Source: Brevirhabdus sp. (GTDB lineage: Bacteria; Pseudomonadota; Alphaproteobacteria; Rhodobacterales; Rhodobacteraceae). Taken from it: a stretch of DNA of 64,000 bases. The position numbers were made by a program, and so were the translations under genes. The notes beneath the pieces were generated by a model, which made no database searches, was not told the DNA's origin, and saw only the letters and a list, made by a program, of their open reading frames with translations. The stretch lies in assembly GCA_024637315.1 (NCBI GenBank), contig JAGXFH010000052.1, positions 62,001 through 126,000 of the forward strand, written 5' to 3'. Within the stretch, counting starts at the first letter, position 1. Every line of letters starts with the position of its first letter. This document shows, one piece after another, positions 17,033-27,348 of this stretch.

Positions 17033-20000
17033 ATGCGATATCTGGCGTTGTGCTGTATTTTTGTGATCGGTCTGGTCACCACCCTTCAGGCGCGACAATC
17101 CGTGCCCGAGCGAAGGCTTGTCGTGTCCGAGGGGGTCGATTTTTACGGATCCGATCTGAAGGCCATTTTCGATACCAGTTTCGAGGCTTGCCAGAACGCA
17201 TGTCTCAGCGATCCGGCCTGCCGCGCCTTCACGTTCAATACCCGTTCGAATGCCTGCTTTCCGAAATCCGACATCGCCGAGCGGGCGCCGTATGACGGCG
17301 CGATCTCGGCCGTTGTGCTGAACACCGATCCGGCAATTCTGGACGCTTCGACGGCGCGCGCCGAAGACCTGTCCTTCCTGTCTTCGCAAGACCTCGCCGC
17401 GGCCCGCGATCAAGCTCTTGCCATCGGCCGGCTGCATCCGACCGGCAACTGGACGCTGGACGATCTTCTTGTTTCGGCGCGCGACATGGCGGCGCAGGGC
17501 AACTTCGTCGGCGCGCTGCGGTGGACTGGTGCTGCCGTGTCAATCTCGGATGCCTCGGATCACTGGCTGGAATACGGGCGACTGGCGGGCGTTGTCGCTG
17601 CGAGCAATGACCAGCAGCGGCAGAATTATGCGACCCGCGCATTTTCAGCGGCGGTCAACGCCTATCTCCGCGCCGGGGGGGCCGCGCAGCAAGCGACAGC
17701 TCTGGCGCAGTTGGCAACAGCGATCGAACGGCTGGGACGCGGGCGCGACATGATACCGGCGCTGCGTCTCGCGCAACAGATCCAGCCGCGTGACGATACG
17801 AGGGCGGCGCTGGACGATGCGATCGGCAAATACGGGTTTCGCATCGTCGAACACCAGGTCGACAGCGACGCCCCGATGCCGCGGATCTGCGCGACGTTCA
17901 GCGAACCATTGGTGCAGGCGGGCGTCGACTATACGCCGTTCATCCAGATTCCGGGCCTCGGTTTTGTGGTCGATGTCAGCGCCAATCAGCTTTGCCTGGA
18001 TGGCGTGACCCACGGCGAACGCTACCGCGTGACGTTCCGCGCCGGGTTGCCCGCGGCGTCAGATGAAGAACTGGCCAAACCCGTGACGCTGAATATCTAT
18101 GTTCGCGACAGGGCGCCCTCGGTCCGGTTTCCGGGCCGGTCATACATACTTCCGGCCGGAGGTCGGACTGCGATTCCCGTCGTCACCGTGAACACCGACA
18201 AGGTCGATCTGGTCCTGCGGCGGATCAGCGACCGGAATCTCCTGCGCGCCATTCAAAGCGACTATTTCGGTGCGCCGATGTCGCCTTGGGAAGAGGAAAC
18301 CTTTACTGCCGACGTCGCGCAAGAGGTCTGGCGCGGCACCGGGGACACCCAGCCTGATCTCAACCAGGACATGACGACACTTCTGCCGATCCGCGAGGCG
18401 GTTGGCCCGCTGGCCCCCGGCATCTACGCGCTGCGGGCGGCCATTCCGGGGTCCGACCCGTACGAGACCGCCGCGGCCACGCAATGGTTCGTGGTCAGCG
18501 ACCTGGGCCTTGCAACGATGAGTGGTGCTGACGGTCTGCATGTCTTTGTTCGGTCACTCGCCAGCGCTGAACCAAAGGCGGGCACAGTCGTGCAGCTGCT
18601 GTCGCGGGCCAATTCCGTCTTGGCAGAGGCGCAGACCGATGCCGACGGCTATGCACGCTTCGATCCCGGCCTGACCCAAGGCGCGGGCGGCTCGGCGCCG
18701 GCGATGGTGACGGTGCGGGAGGGCGACGATGATTTCGCATTCCTGCCACTGACGGACCCCGAATTCGACCTTTCGGATCGTGGGGTCGAGGGCCGCGTTT
18801 CTGCCGGACCGATCGATATGTTTCTGACCACGGATCGGGGGGCCTACCGTGCCGGGGAAACCGTGTTCGCCACCGCCCTGACCCGTGACGGCACCGCTGA
18901 AGCGATCACCGATCTGCCCGTCACGGCTGTTCTGACCCGGCCCGATGGGGTGGAATACAGCCGCCAGCTTTCCACCGCGTCCGTTGCAGGCGGCCATGTC
19001 TTTGCCCTGCCGGTTGCAGAGTCCGCCCCGCGTGGCACATGGCGGCTGAACCTCTACACTGATCCCGATGCAGCGCCGCTGGCCGCGACCGGATTTCTGA
19101 TCGAGGATTTCCTGCCCGAGCGTATCGACTTCGATCTCTCGCTTCCTGCGGGTACGATCCGCGCCACGGACCGACCGCCGTTGAGCGTCTCTGCGCGTTA
19201 CCTCTTCGGCGCGCCGGGCGCCGACCTTGCGATTGAAGGAGAGGTCCTGCTTGAGGCCGCCAGCAGCCTGGAGGGTTATCCCGGATTTGTCTTTGGCCGC
19301 TACGACCAACCCTTCGATCGTCGCATCACCACCCTGGCCCATGACATCCGCACAGATGCCGAGGGAAACGCTACCCTGCCCGTCGAATTTGCCGCCACCG
19401 ACGGCGCGCCCCAGCCGCTGGAAGCAACGGTGGTCGTCCGGGTGACCGAAGGGTCCGGTCGGCCCGTCGAGCGGCGTCTGACCCGCGCCATTGCCCCCGC
19501 GGGTCCGGTGATCGGCATCAAGCCCGGTTTTGACGATGTGCTGCCCGAAGGTGGCGACGCAGGTTTCCATCTGATCGCGCTGGACGAGTCGCTTGCACCG
19601 ACCGACATGCAGGTCCGCTGGACGATCAATCGAGTGGAAATGCGGTATCAATGGTATCAGCAATACGGCAACTGGAACTGGGAACCGACGACGACGCGCA
19701 GCCGCATCGCCTCGGGCGAGGTCACACTTGGCGCTGATCCCGTGACCATCACCGCCCCCGTCGACTGGGGGCGCTACGAGATCAGGGTCGAGCGGCTCGA
19801 TGGCGATTACACTGCGGCGTCGACCGACTTCCATGCCGGGTGGTACGGTGCCGCCGACACCTCTTCGACTCCTGATACGTTGGAATTGTCACTGGACAAG
19901 CCCGCCTACATGCCGGGCGACACCGCAACAGTCCGCATCGTGCCGCGCTATCCGGGCAAGGCGCTGGTCAGCGTCGTCTCGAACCGCCTGATCGACATGG

Positions 20001-22474
20001 TCGCGGTCGATGTGGCCGAAGGCGAAAACCTGGTGACCCTGCCGGTCACCGATGATTGGGGGGCGGGCGCCTACGTCACCGCATCGGTGATCCGCCCCAT
20101 GGAGACCGATGCAGGCCGCAACCCGGCGCGGTCACTTGGCCTGTCATATGCAGCCGTCGATCCCGGTATGCGCAATTTGAGGGCCAGTTTCGAGATGCCC
20201 TTCGAAGCTGAACCGCGCCAACCGCTGGACGTCGCACTGAAGGTCGAGGGTATCATGCCCGGCGAAACCGCCTACGCCACGATTGCAGCCGTCGACCTTG
20301 GCATCTTGAATCTGACCGGATTCAACGCCCCCGACGCCCCCGGCTTCTACTTTGGCCAGAGGCGATTGGGGATGGGATTGCGTGATGTCTATGGTCGTCT
20401 GATAGACGGGATGAACGGCGCGATGGGTGCGGTGCGATCCGGCGGCGATGCGGCGGCACAGATGCGGATGCAGTCGCCGCCACCGACAGAGAAACTGGTT
20501 GCCCATTTCGCCGGTCCGATCCCCGTCGGCGCAGATGGCCTGGCCCGCACGTCATTTGATCTGCCAGAGTTCAACGGCACGGTTCGGCTGATGGCGGTGA
20601 TCTGGTCGAAAACCGGCGTCGGTCAAGCCAGCACCGATCTGCTGGTACGAGATCCTGTCGTCGTGACGGCTTCGCTGCCGCGCTTTCTGGCGCCCGGTGA
20701 TACGGCGCGGCTGACCCTCGACATCACCCATGCGGCTGGACCCACCGGTCGCGCCGGACTTGAGGTCAGGACCAGTGGCGTGACGCTGACCGGCATGGTT
20801 CCCGGCGGGATGGATCTGGCCGACAAAGCAACCCGACGCGTCACGGTTCCGATCACCGCGGGGGAAACCGGCCTTCATACGATCACGGTCGATCTTACGA
20901 CTCCAGGCGGGAAGCGTCTGACCAAGACCCTGACCTTGCCCGTCCAGGTCAACGATCCCGAGATCGCCCGAACCACCCGGCTCGAACTTGCCGCCGGCGA
21001 CACGTTCACCTTCGACCGCAACGTCTTTGCTGGCCTCCATCCCGGCTCCGGTTCGGCCACGCTGGCTATCGGCCCGCTTGCCCGCTTCGACACGGCCGGT
21101 CTTCTGCATGCGCTCGACCGTTATCCCTACGGCTGCTCCGAGCAGGTCGCGTCGCGCGCGATGCCGCTGCTTTACCTCGACGAGGTTGCGGTAGCGATGG
21201 GTCTTGAGGCGCGCGGCCAACTGGCCGACCGGATTGATCAGGCGATTGCTGAGGTGCTGACCAACCAGTCCTCTAACGGCTCTTTCGGCCTTTGGCAGCC
21301 ATCCTCGGGCGATTTCTGGCTCGATGCCTATATCTCGGATTTCCTGTCCCGCGCTCGGGCTCAGGGCCACGACGTGCCAGAGACTGCTTTCCGGATGGCG
21401 ATAGACAACCTGCGCAACCGGGTGAACTACGCCGCCGATTTCGACGCCGGAGGCGAGGATATCGCCTACGCCCTGCACGTGCTCGCCCGGGAAGGGGCGG
21501 CAAGCATTGGCGACCTGCGCTACTACGCCGACGCCAAGGGCGATGCCTTCGCAACCCCGCTTGCCGCCGCCCAGATCGGCGCGGCCCTGGCAGCCTATGG
21601 CGATCCGACCCGCGCCGACCGAATGTTCGCGCGGGCGGCGCAGTTGCTCTTGAGTCGGATGAGCGATGAGAAGGTGCAGGAATGGCGGTCCGACTATGGC
21701 ACCAACCTGCGCGATGCCGCCGCGGTGCTGACCCTGGCGGTCGAGTCGGGCAGCGACGCCGTCGATCGCGAAACCCTGGTAACCCGTATCTCGGGGGGTG
21801 CAACGCGAGAGCGATCGACGCAGGAGCAGGTCTGGTCACTGCTGGCCGCGAGTGCGCTGGTCGGCGACAGCGGTGCAAGCGGCATCACAGTCGACGGCCA
21901 GCCCGCCAGCGGCCCGATGGTGCGCGTCGCCGAGGATGACACAAGGTTCGCGCCGGTTCGCTTCCGCAATGGCGGCCAATCGGACACGTCCCTGACGCTG
22001 ACCACCTTCGGGGTGCCGTCCGAACCCGAACCAGCTGGCGGAAACGGATATGCCATAGAAAGAGCCTATTTCACGATTGACGGAGAGCCCACGACGGCCA
22101 ATGCCGTGTCCGCAGGGACCCGGCTTGTCACCGTTCTTACGGTTCGACCGTTCGGCAACGGCGAAGCCCGGCTGATGGTCAGGGATCCGCTGCCCGCAGG
22201 GTTCGAGATCGACAATCCGAACCTGCTGCGTGGCGGCGATATCCGGGCGCTCGACTGGCTGGACCTGAACGCCGAGACACAGACCGTCGAGTTCCGACAG
22301 GATCAGTTCCTGGCAGCGGTCGACTGGTTCTCGGATGATGCCTTTCGTCTGGCCTACATCGTCCGTGCGATCACTCCGGGCGACTTCCATCACCCGGCTG
22401 CCAGCGTCGAGGATATGTATCGCCCGCAATTCCGCGCCCGCACCGGCATCCACCGGGTCACCGTGACAGAATGA
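17033..22474 (+). CDS. Alpha-2-macroglobulin family protein with N-terminal PAN/Apple domain
   Basis: 1813-residue exported protein, a bacterial alpha-2-macroglobulin (YfhM/ECAM type) thought to trap proteases that breach the outer membrane. A signal peptide (MRYLALCCIFVIGLVTTLQA) is followed by a cysteine-rich PAN/Apple-like domain (~20-105: SFEACQNACLSDPACRAFTF). Then come macroglobulin domains, and the thioester motif GCSEQ with cysteine at residue 1368 and glutamine at 1371. No lipobox is evident. ATG 17033 has GGAGGA just upstream; the frame is open back to 16901 but that part does not look like protein. pbpC follows with ATGA overlap, the classical pairing in which the trap works beside cell-wall repair. 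Confidence 0.93.
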   Translation: MRYLALCCIFVIGLVTTLQARQSVPERRLVVSEGVDFYGSDLKAIFDTSFEACQNACLSDPACRAFTFNTRSNACFPKSDIAERAPYDGAISAVVLNTDPAILDASTARAEDLSFLSSQDLAAARDQALAIGRLHPTGNWTLDDLLVSARDMAAQGNFVGALRWTGAAVSISDASDHWLEYGRLAGVVAASNDQQRQNYATRAFSAAVNAYLRAGGAAQQATALAQLATAIERLGRGRDMIPALRLAQQIQPRDDTRAALDDAIGKYGFRIVEHQVDSDAPMPRICATFSEPLVQAGVDYTPFIQIPGLGFVVDVSANQLCLDGVTHGERYRVTFRAGLPAASDEELAKPVTLNIYVRDRAPSVRFPGRSYILPAGGRTAIPVVTVNTDKVDLVLRRISDRNLLRAIQSDYFGAPMSPWEEETFTADVAQEVWRGTGDTQPDLNQDMTTLLPIREAVGPLAPGIYALRAAIPGSDPYETAAATQWFVVSDLGLATMSGADGLHVFVRSLASAEPKAGTVVQLLSRANSVLAEAQTDADGYARFDPGLTQGAGGSAPAMVTVREGDDDFAFLPLTDPEFDLSDRGVEGRVSAGPIDMFLTTDRGAYRAGETVFATALTRDGTAEAITDLPVTAVLTRPDGVEYSRQLSTASVAGGHVFALPVAESAPRGTWRLNLYTDPDAAPLAATGFLIEDFLPERIDFDLSLPAGTIRATDRPPLSVSARYLFGAPGADLAIEGEVLLEAASSLEGYPGFVFGRYDQPFDRRITTLAHDIRTDAEGNATLPVEFAATDGAPQPLEATVVVRVTEGSGRPVERRLTRAIAPAGPVIGIKPGFDDVLPEGGDAGFHLIALDESLAPTDMQVRWTINRVEMRYQWYQQYGNWNWEPTTTRSRIASGEVTLGADPVTITAPVDWGRYEIRVERLDGDYTAASTDFHAGWYGAADTSSTPDTLELSLDKPAYMPGDTATVRIVPRYPGKALVSVVSNRLIDMVAVDVAEGENLVTLPVTDDWGAGAYVTASVIRPMETDAGRNPARSLGLSYAAVDPGMRNLRASFEMPFEAEPRQPLDVALKVEGIMPGETAYATIAAVDLGILNLTGFNAPDAPGFYFGQRRLGMGLRDVYGRLIDGMNGAMGAVRSGGDAAAQMRMQSPPPTEKLVAHFAGPIPVGADGLARTSFDLPEFNGTVRLMAVIWSKTGVGQASTDLLVRDPVVVTASLPRFLAPGDTARLTLDITHAAGPTGRAGLEVRTSGVTLTGMVPGGMDLADKATRRVTVPITAGETGLHTITVDLTTPGGKRLTKTLTLPVQVNDPEIARTTRLELAAGDTFTFDRNVFAGLHPGSGSATLAIGPLARFDTAGLLHALDRYPYGCSEQVASRAMPLLYLDEVAVAMGLEARGQLADRIDQAIAEVLTNQSSNGSFGLWQPSSGDFWLDAYISDFLSRARAQGHDVPETAFRMAIDNLRNRVNYAADFDAGGEDIAYALHVLAREGAASIGDLRYYADAKGDAFATPLAAAQIGAALAAYGDPTRADRMFARAAQLLLSRMSDEKVQEWRSDYGTNLRDAAAVLTLAVESGSDAVDRETLVTRISGGATRERSTQEQVWSLLAASALVGDSGASGITVDGQPASGPMVRVAEDDTRFAPVRFRNGGQSDTSLTLTTFGVPSEPEPAGGNGYAIERAYFTIDGEPTTANAVSAGTRLVTVLTVRPFGNGEARLMVRDPLPAGFEIDNPNLLRGGDIRALDWLDLNAETQTVEFRQDQFLAAVDWFSDDAFRLAYIVRAITPGDFHHPAASVEDMYRPQFRARTGIHRVTVTE

Positions 22475-24513
22475 AGTCACACCGTCTTCTGCTGTCGGGA
22501 ACTGCCGCGCTGTTCCTGCTTGCGGCGGTGCGCGATGGCGTTGACGGCTGGATCGGCAACACTGACCTGCCCCCTCTGGTATCCGAGACCTCGGTTGAAA
22601 TGCTGGACCGGCATGGGGAGCTTTTGAGGGCTTACACCGTCACCGATGGCCGCTGGCGGCTGGCAACGCGGTCGAAAGACGTAGATCCTGAGTTTCTGCG
22701 AATGCTGATCGCCTATGAAGACCAACGATTTCACCGCCACAACGGCGTCGACATTGTCGCCCTTGGCCGGGCTGCGGTTCAGTCACTGATCAACGGAAAA
22801 ATCGTATCTGGCGGCTCTACGCTTACCATGCAGACGGCCCGATTGCTTGAAGATGGCCCGACCGGAACATGGTCGGGAAAGTTGCGCCAGATGCGCGTGG
22901 CTCTGGCGCTGGAGCGGCGGCTGACCAAGGATCAAATCCTGTCGCTCTATCTGAACCGCGCGCCCTATGGGGGGAACATAGAAGGATTGCGCGCTGCGAC
23001 CCGGGCGTGGTTTTCCCGGGATCCTCACCGCTTGACGCCTGCGCAGTCGGCGTTGCTGGTTGCCTTGCCGCAGTCGCCGGAAATGCGCCGACCGGACCGC
23101 AGCCCGGTGGCGGCTGGTCAGGCGCGCAACCGCGTTCTCGACCTTATGGTTCGCGCCGGAGTGCTTGGGCCGGAGACCGTCGAAGCCGCAAAAGGCGAAC
23201 CAATTCCTCTGATCAGACACGCATTTCCGGCTCTTGCGCCGCATTTGACCGATCGGATGCTTGCAGCCAATCCGCTGTCGCCGACCCGCCAGCTGACGAT
23301 TGATTCAGCGTTGCAGAAAAAGCTGGAAACACTCGGGCACCGTGCCGCTCGCGAGGCCGGCGACCGGCTTTCCATCGCGATCCTGGTCGCGGATCATCAG
23401 ACTGGAGAAATCCTCGCCTCGGTTGGATCCGCGGCGTACCGCGCGGATCAGCGGCAGGGCTTTGTCGACATGACGCAAGCGGTGCGGTCGCCAGGATCGA
23501 CGCTGAAGCCGCTGATCTATGGCATGGCATTCGATCAGGGGTTGGCCCACCCCGAAACGCTGATCGAGGATCGCCCGACCGCCTATGGCACCTATGCTCC
23601 TCAAAACTTCGACGGGGGGTATCGCGGCACGGTCAGGGTTCGCGATGCGCTGAAATTGTCTCTCAACATTCCGGTTGTCACGCTGACAGAGGCGCTTGGC
23701 CCCGGGGTCGTCCTGGCGCGTCTGCGGCAATCGGGCGCCGACCCGCGCCTTGCGGGCGATCAGCCTGGGCTGGCGATTGCACTGGGCGGTATCGGGTTGA
23801 CGCTGACGGACCTGACCCAGCTTTATGCCGGTATCGCCCGTGGCGGTCGGGCCGTGACCCTGACCGCCGAAACAGGCGCTGTCCAGTCGGTTTCGGGTCG
23901 GGATATCCTGTCGCGCGCCGCCAGTTGGCAGGTCGCAAATATCCTTTCAGGGCTCGCGCCGCCTGCCAACGCTCCGGTGAACGGACTGGCGTACAAGACC
24001 GGCACGTCCTATGGCCACCGGGACGCCTGGGCGGTCGGTTTCGACGGGCAGCACGTTGTCGGCATCTGGATGGGTCGGCCCGATGGCACGCCGGTTCCGG
24101 GCGCGTTCGGCGGCGAGCTTGCCGCGCCGATCCTGTTCGAAGCGTTCGCGCGACTCAAGACCCGGCTCGACCCGCTGCCACCGCCGCCGCCCGAAACGCT
24201 GATCGTGGCGAACGCGGCGTTGCCGCAACCCTTGCAGCGATTTCGCGCGCGGGACGCCTTGTTCACCCGCGCCGCCGACGCGCCGCAAGTGACCTTCCCG
24301 CCGGACGGCGCCAACCTGGTCGCCGATGGGGCGCTGACGGTAAAGGTCCGGGCTGGCACGCCACCCTTCACCTGGCTGGCGGATGGCATGCCAGTCGTGA
24401 CCGGAAGCCATGAACGGGAAGAAGCGATAATGCTGCCCGGCAGAGGGTTTCACCGGTTGTCGGTTATCGACGCGACCGGACGCGCAGCGAACGTGCAGAT
24501 TCAGCTTGAATAG
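22471..24513 (+). CDS. pbpC: Penicillin-binding protein 1C (bifunctional glycosyltransferase/transpeptidase-like)
   Basis: 680-residue membrane-anchored peptidoglycan synthase. An N-terminal hydrophobic anchor (~7-20) is followed by a GT51 domain with catalytic E83 in YEDQRFHRH and the SGGSTLTMQTARLL signature (~113-126). The transpeptidase domain has S343-T-L-K346, an SLN triad, and K509-TGTS. The C-terminal PBP1C domain (~600-680) follows the proline-rich linker PLPPPPPE. Its ATGA overlap with the macroglobulin gene indicates coupling. The stop lies 8 bases from the converging thiolase stop. Confidence 0.95.
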   Translation: MKSHRLLLSGTAALFLLAAVRDGVDGWIGNTDLPPLVSETSVEMLDRHGELLRAYTVTDGRWRLATRSKDVDPEFLRMLIAYEDQRFHRHNGVDIVALGRAAVQSLINGKIVSGGSTLTMQTARLLEDGPTGTWSGKLRQMRVALALERRLTKDQILSLYLNRAPYGGNIEGLRAATRAWFSRDPHRLTPAQSALLVALPQSPEMRRPDRSPVAAGQARNRVLDLMVRAGVLGPETVEAAKGEPIPLIRHAFPALAPHLTDRMLAANPLSPTRQLTIDSALQKKLETLGHRAAREAGDRLSIAILVADHQTGEILASVGSAAYRADQRQGFVDMTQAVRSPGSTLKPLIYGMAFDQGLAHPETLIEDRPTAYGTYAPQNFDGGYRGTVRVRDALKLSLNIPVVTLTEALGPGVVLARLRQSGADPRLAGDQPGLAIALGGIGLTLTDLTQLYAGIARGGRAVTLTAETGAVQSVSGRDILSRAASWQVANILSGLAPPANAPVNGLAYKTGTSYGHRDAWAVGFDGQHVVGIWMGRPDGTPVPGAFGGELAAPILFEAFARLKTRLDPLPPPPPETLIVANAALPQPLQRFRARDALFTRAADAPQVTFPPDGANLVADGALTVKVRAGTPPFTWLADGMPVVTGSHEREEAIMLPGRGFHRLSVIDATGRAANVQIQLE

Positions 24514-24521
24514 AGCCTGTT

Positions 24522-25697
24522 TCAGACCCGTTCTATGGCTAACGCGATCCCCTGGCCGCCGCCGATGCACATCGTTATCAACGCCTTGGATCCCTTTGTC
24601 CGCTCCAGTTCATAGAGCGCCTTGACCACCAGTATCGCGCCTGTCGCGCCGACCGGATGCCCCAGCGCGATCGCGCCGCCATTCGGATTGACCTTGGCCG
24701 GATCCAGACCCAGCGCCTTGTTGACCGCCAGCGCCTGTGCAGCGAAGGCCTCATTCGACTCGATCACGTCGAAATCCTCGATCTTCAGGCCGGTACGCTT
24801 CAGCAGGCTCTGGACGGCGGGTATCGGCCCGATCCCCATTACCTCCGGCCGCACTCCGGCATGGGCATATCCCAGAACCCTCGCGCGCGCCTTGAGGCCA
24901 GCGGTTTCGGCCGCCTCTGCCGTCGCCATCACGATGGCCGCCGCGCCATCATTGATACCGCTGGCATTTCCTGCGGTGACGGTGCCATCCTTCTGGAACA
25001 CTGCCCGCAGCCCCGCCAACGCCTCGGCCGAGGTCGCCTTTGGGTGTTCATCAGTGTCGAAGGGCACGATGTCGCGCTTCACCTTGACTTCAACGGGCAC
25101 GATCTGCTCCTTGAACCGGCCCTCGGCAATGGCGCTGGCCGCCCGTTCCTGGCTTTGCTTGGCAAAGGCGTCCTGCGCCTCCCGGCTGATGTCGTGCTCT
25201 TTGGCCACGTTCTCGGCGGTCACACCCATATGTCCGGTGCCGAAGGGGCAGTTCAGAGCGCCGAGCATCATGTCCATCGCCTCGGCATCGCCCATCTTCT
25301 GGCCCCAGCGGGCGGCAGGCAGGATATAGGGCGAACGGCTCATGTTTTCGACGCCGCCAGCCAGGCCGAATTCCGCATCGCCCAGCATCAGCGACTGCAC
25401 GACAGAGGCAACGGCCTGTGCGCCCGATCCACATAGTCGGTTCACGTTCATCGCCGGAACCGTATCCGGAATGCCCGCCTTCATCGCTGCGATACGGCTG
25501 ACATACATGTCCTTGGGCTCGGTGTTGATGACATGGCCGAACACCACGTGTCCGATCTTGTCCGGCTCGACCCCGGCTCGCTCCATCGCGGCCCTCGCAA
25601 CGATCGCCCCCAGATCACTTGGAGCATGTCCCGCAAGCGCGCCTCCGAATGTTCCGATCGCGGTACGGGCGCCGCCCAGAATGACAATCTCTTTCAT
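24522..25697 (-). CDS. phaA: Acetyl-CoA C-acetyltransferase (biosynthetic-type thiolase)
   Basis: 391-residue thiolase that condenses two acetyl-CoA to acetoacetyl-CoA or the reverse. The catalytic cysteine C89 is in NRLCGSGAQAV; H347 lies in GGAIALGHPVGATGA and the second cysteine C377 in TMCIGGGQG. The full length and these motifs fit PhaA/AtoB enzymes used for polyhydroxybutyrate synthesis or acetoacetate metabolism. No phaB or phaC is adjacent, so PhaA rather than AtoB is only a guess. A ribosome site GGAG precedes the ATG. A second thiolase starts at 63355. Confidence 0.92.
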   Translation of the reverse strand: MKEIVILGGARTAIGTFGGALAGHAPSDLGAIVARAAMERAGVEPDKIGHVVFGHVINTEPKDMYVSRIAAMKAGIPDTVPAMNVNRLCGSGAQAVASVVQSLMLGDAEFGLAGGVENMSRSPYILPAARWGQKMGDAEAMDMMLGALNCPFGTGHMGVTAENVAKEHDISREAQDAFAKQSQERAASAIAEGRFKEQIVPVEVKVKRDIVPFDTDEHPKATSAEALAGLRAVFQKDGTVTAGNASGINDGAAAIVMATAEAAETAGLKARARVLGYAHAGVRPEVMGIGPIPAVQSLLKRTGLKIEDFDVIESNEAFAAQALAVNKALGLDPAKVNPNGGAIALGHPVGATGAILVVKALYELERTKGSKALITMCIGGGQGIALAIERV

Positions 25698-25783
25698 CTC
25701 GAACTCCTGTTTTATGCAGACTTTATACCTGCTCCGGCGAAGCGAAAGCAGAACCTGCCGACATGCCGTGAAAACATGCGCCT

Positions 25784-26530
25784 TTATTCCGGAACCAGCG
25801 GTGAACGGCCTTTCGGGCCGATCAACCAGACACGCTCTGCCTCGATCACGATCGCGGACAGCGGCCCGCCATAGGCCGCGCTCGAATCGATGTTGACCCG
25901 GTTTCCGTGATGGGTTGGGCGCTTGATCGCCGTATGACCATGGACGATCAACGCGCCGTGATCGCGAGGATCGTCAAGGAAATCGCGCCGGATCCAAAGC
26001 AAATCGTCCTCGCGCTGTTCCTTCAGGGGGATGCCGGGCCGAATGCCGGCATGAGCGAAGAAGGTGGTGTCCGCCATGAAAGAGGTGGGCAGCCCGGTCA
26101 GAAACTGCTTCACATCTTCCGGCACAAGCCGAACGGCATCGGCGTGAACATCCGCGGGTGGTCGGACGTCGGCGCCAGAGACACCGAACGAGGCCAGGGT
26201 CCCGGACCCGCCCAGCCTCGGATCAAGCCAGCTCAGATCGGATCGCAGCCCCGGATCGGTGCGGAAAGGATCGCCGAGGAAGGTGGTGAACATCCGGTCG
26301 TGATTTCCCTTCAGGACGACCCAGGGGGCGCCGTCCGACTGCCCGCGCTGCAGAAACGCGATCACGCCCGCGCTGTCCGGACCCCGATCGACCAGATCCC
26401 CGATATGCACGACCTTCGAATCCGAAGTCGCGTTCCGGCGCATGTCTTCGGCGATCCAGTCGTGGACTTCGCGCAACTTGTCGAGGTGGCCGTGAATGTC
26501 CCCGATCGCGTAGATGGCCGGCGCACTCAT
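25784..26530 (-). CDS. Serine/threonine protein phosphatase-like metallophosphoesterase
   Basis: 248-residue calcineurin-type phosphoesterase. The metal-binding motifs are in order: YAIGDIHGHLDKL (~7-19), HIGDLVDRGPDS (~42-53), LKGNHDRMF (~72-80), a later histidine in FFAHAGIRPG and the C-terminal LIVHGHT. The pattern matches PrpA/PP1-like bacterial phosphatases, or diadenosine tetraphosphatase-like enzymes. It lies 68 bases downstream of the SDR gene of the RpoE-linked operon on the same strand, so read-through is possible, but a link in function is not shown. Confidence 0.85.
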   Translation of the reverse strand: MSAPAIYAIGDIHGHLDKLREVHDWIAEDMRRNATSDSKVVHIGDLVDRGPDSAGVIAFLQRGQSDGAPWVVLKGNHDRMFTTFLGDPFRTDPGLRSDLSWLDPRLGGSGTLASFGVSGADVRPPADVHADAVRLVPEDVKQFLTGLPTSFMADTTFFAHAGIRPGIPLKEQREDDLLWIRRDFLDDPRDHGALIVHGHTAIKRPTHHGNRVNIDSSAAYGGPLSAIVIEAERVWLIGPKGRSPLVPE

Positions 26531-26598
26531 GGCGCATCCCCCTTGGTCAATCTCGTTCCGGTCGCATATCCGCTGTCACGACCGAGAGCAAACCGAAG

Positions 26599-27348
26599 TC
26601 ACGGCCGTCCGGCGAAGAGGCGTTGGTAGAGCGACTGCGGCAGCAGTCGACCGATCCGGAAGAACAGCGAGAATATATAGGGGAAATCATACTTGAACCC
26701 CGGTTTCTGCATCAGGGTGCAGACCGTTCTGGCGGCCTCTTCAGGATCCATCAGAAACGGCATCCTGAACGTGTTCTTGTCCGTCAGCCGGGTTTTTATG
26801 AATCCGGGGTTCAGAAGCTGGACCCTGATGTCGGTATGCCAAAGATCAGACTGCATGTTCTCGGCAAGATGCATGAGCGCGGCCTTGCTGGCGCCATAGC
26901 CGATCGCGCCGGGCAGTCCGCGATATCCTGCAAGTGAGCCGATCAGAACCAGATGGCCGCTGCCACGGGCAACCATCGCCGGTGTCACCCGTCCAAACAC
27001 CCGCATGGCGCCCATGAAGTTCACATCCGCAACCTGCTCGGCCTTTTCGGGCCGCCAGTCCTGCGTTGTCATCGGTTCATAGGCGCCGGCGAGGTACACG
27101 ACACCGTCCATATCGGTGACGCTGTCCACGGCCATTTGAACCGAATCGGCCGACGTGACGTCCATCGTGACGATCTGCGGATCCTGAGCGAGCTCGTTTG
27201 CCAGGGATTTCAACCGGTCATCGGATCGCGCGGAAATCACCAGCTTTACACCCAGCCGATCCAGGTGCTGCGCAAGCTCGCGGCCCAGCCCTTCGCTTGC
27301 TCCGATCAGCCAATATGTCTTTCCGGTCAGGCCGGGGCTCCTGGTCAT
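26599..27348 (-). CDS. SDR family NAD(P)-dependent oxidoreductase
   Basis: 249-residue short-chain dehydrogenase. The nucleotide-binding motif IGASEGLG is at residues ~15-22, the NAG-equivalent is YLAGAYEP, and the active-site serine plus tyrosine/lysine lie in LIGSLAGYRGLPGAIGYGASKAAL. The last 30 residues (FPYIFSLFFRIGRLLPQSLYQRLF) are hydrophobic and may bind the membrane. ATG 27348 overlaps the MFS stop (ATGA). Remembered gene order in Rhodobacter sphaeroides places a similar SDR in the RpoE-controlled cluster next to rpoE-chrR. Its substrate is unknown; a lipid aldehyde or ketone would suit the context. Confidence 0.85.
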   Translation of the reverse strand: MTRSPGLTGKTYWLIGASEGLGRELAQHLDRLGVKLVISARSDDRLKSLANELAQDPQIVTMDVTSADSVQMAVDSVTDMDGVVYLAGAYEPMTTQDWRPEKAEQVADVNFMGAMRVFGRVTPAMVARGSGHLVLIGSLAGYRGLPGAIGYGASKAALMHLAENMQSDLWHTDIRVQLLNPGFIKTRLTDKNTFRMPFLMDPEEAARTVCTLMQKPGFKYDFPYIFSLFFRIGRLLPQSLYQRLFAGRP

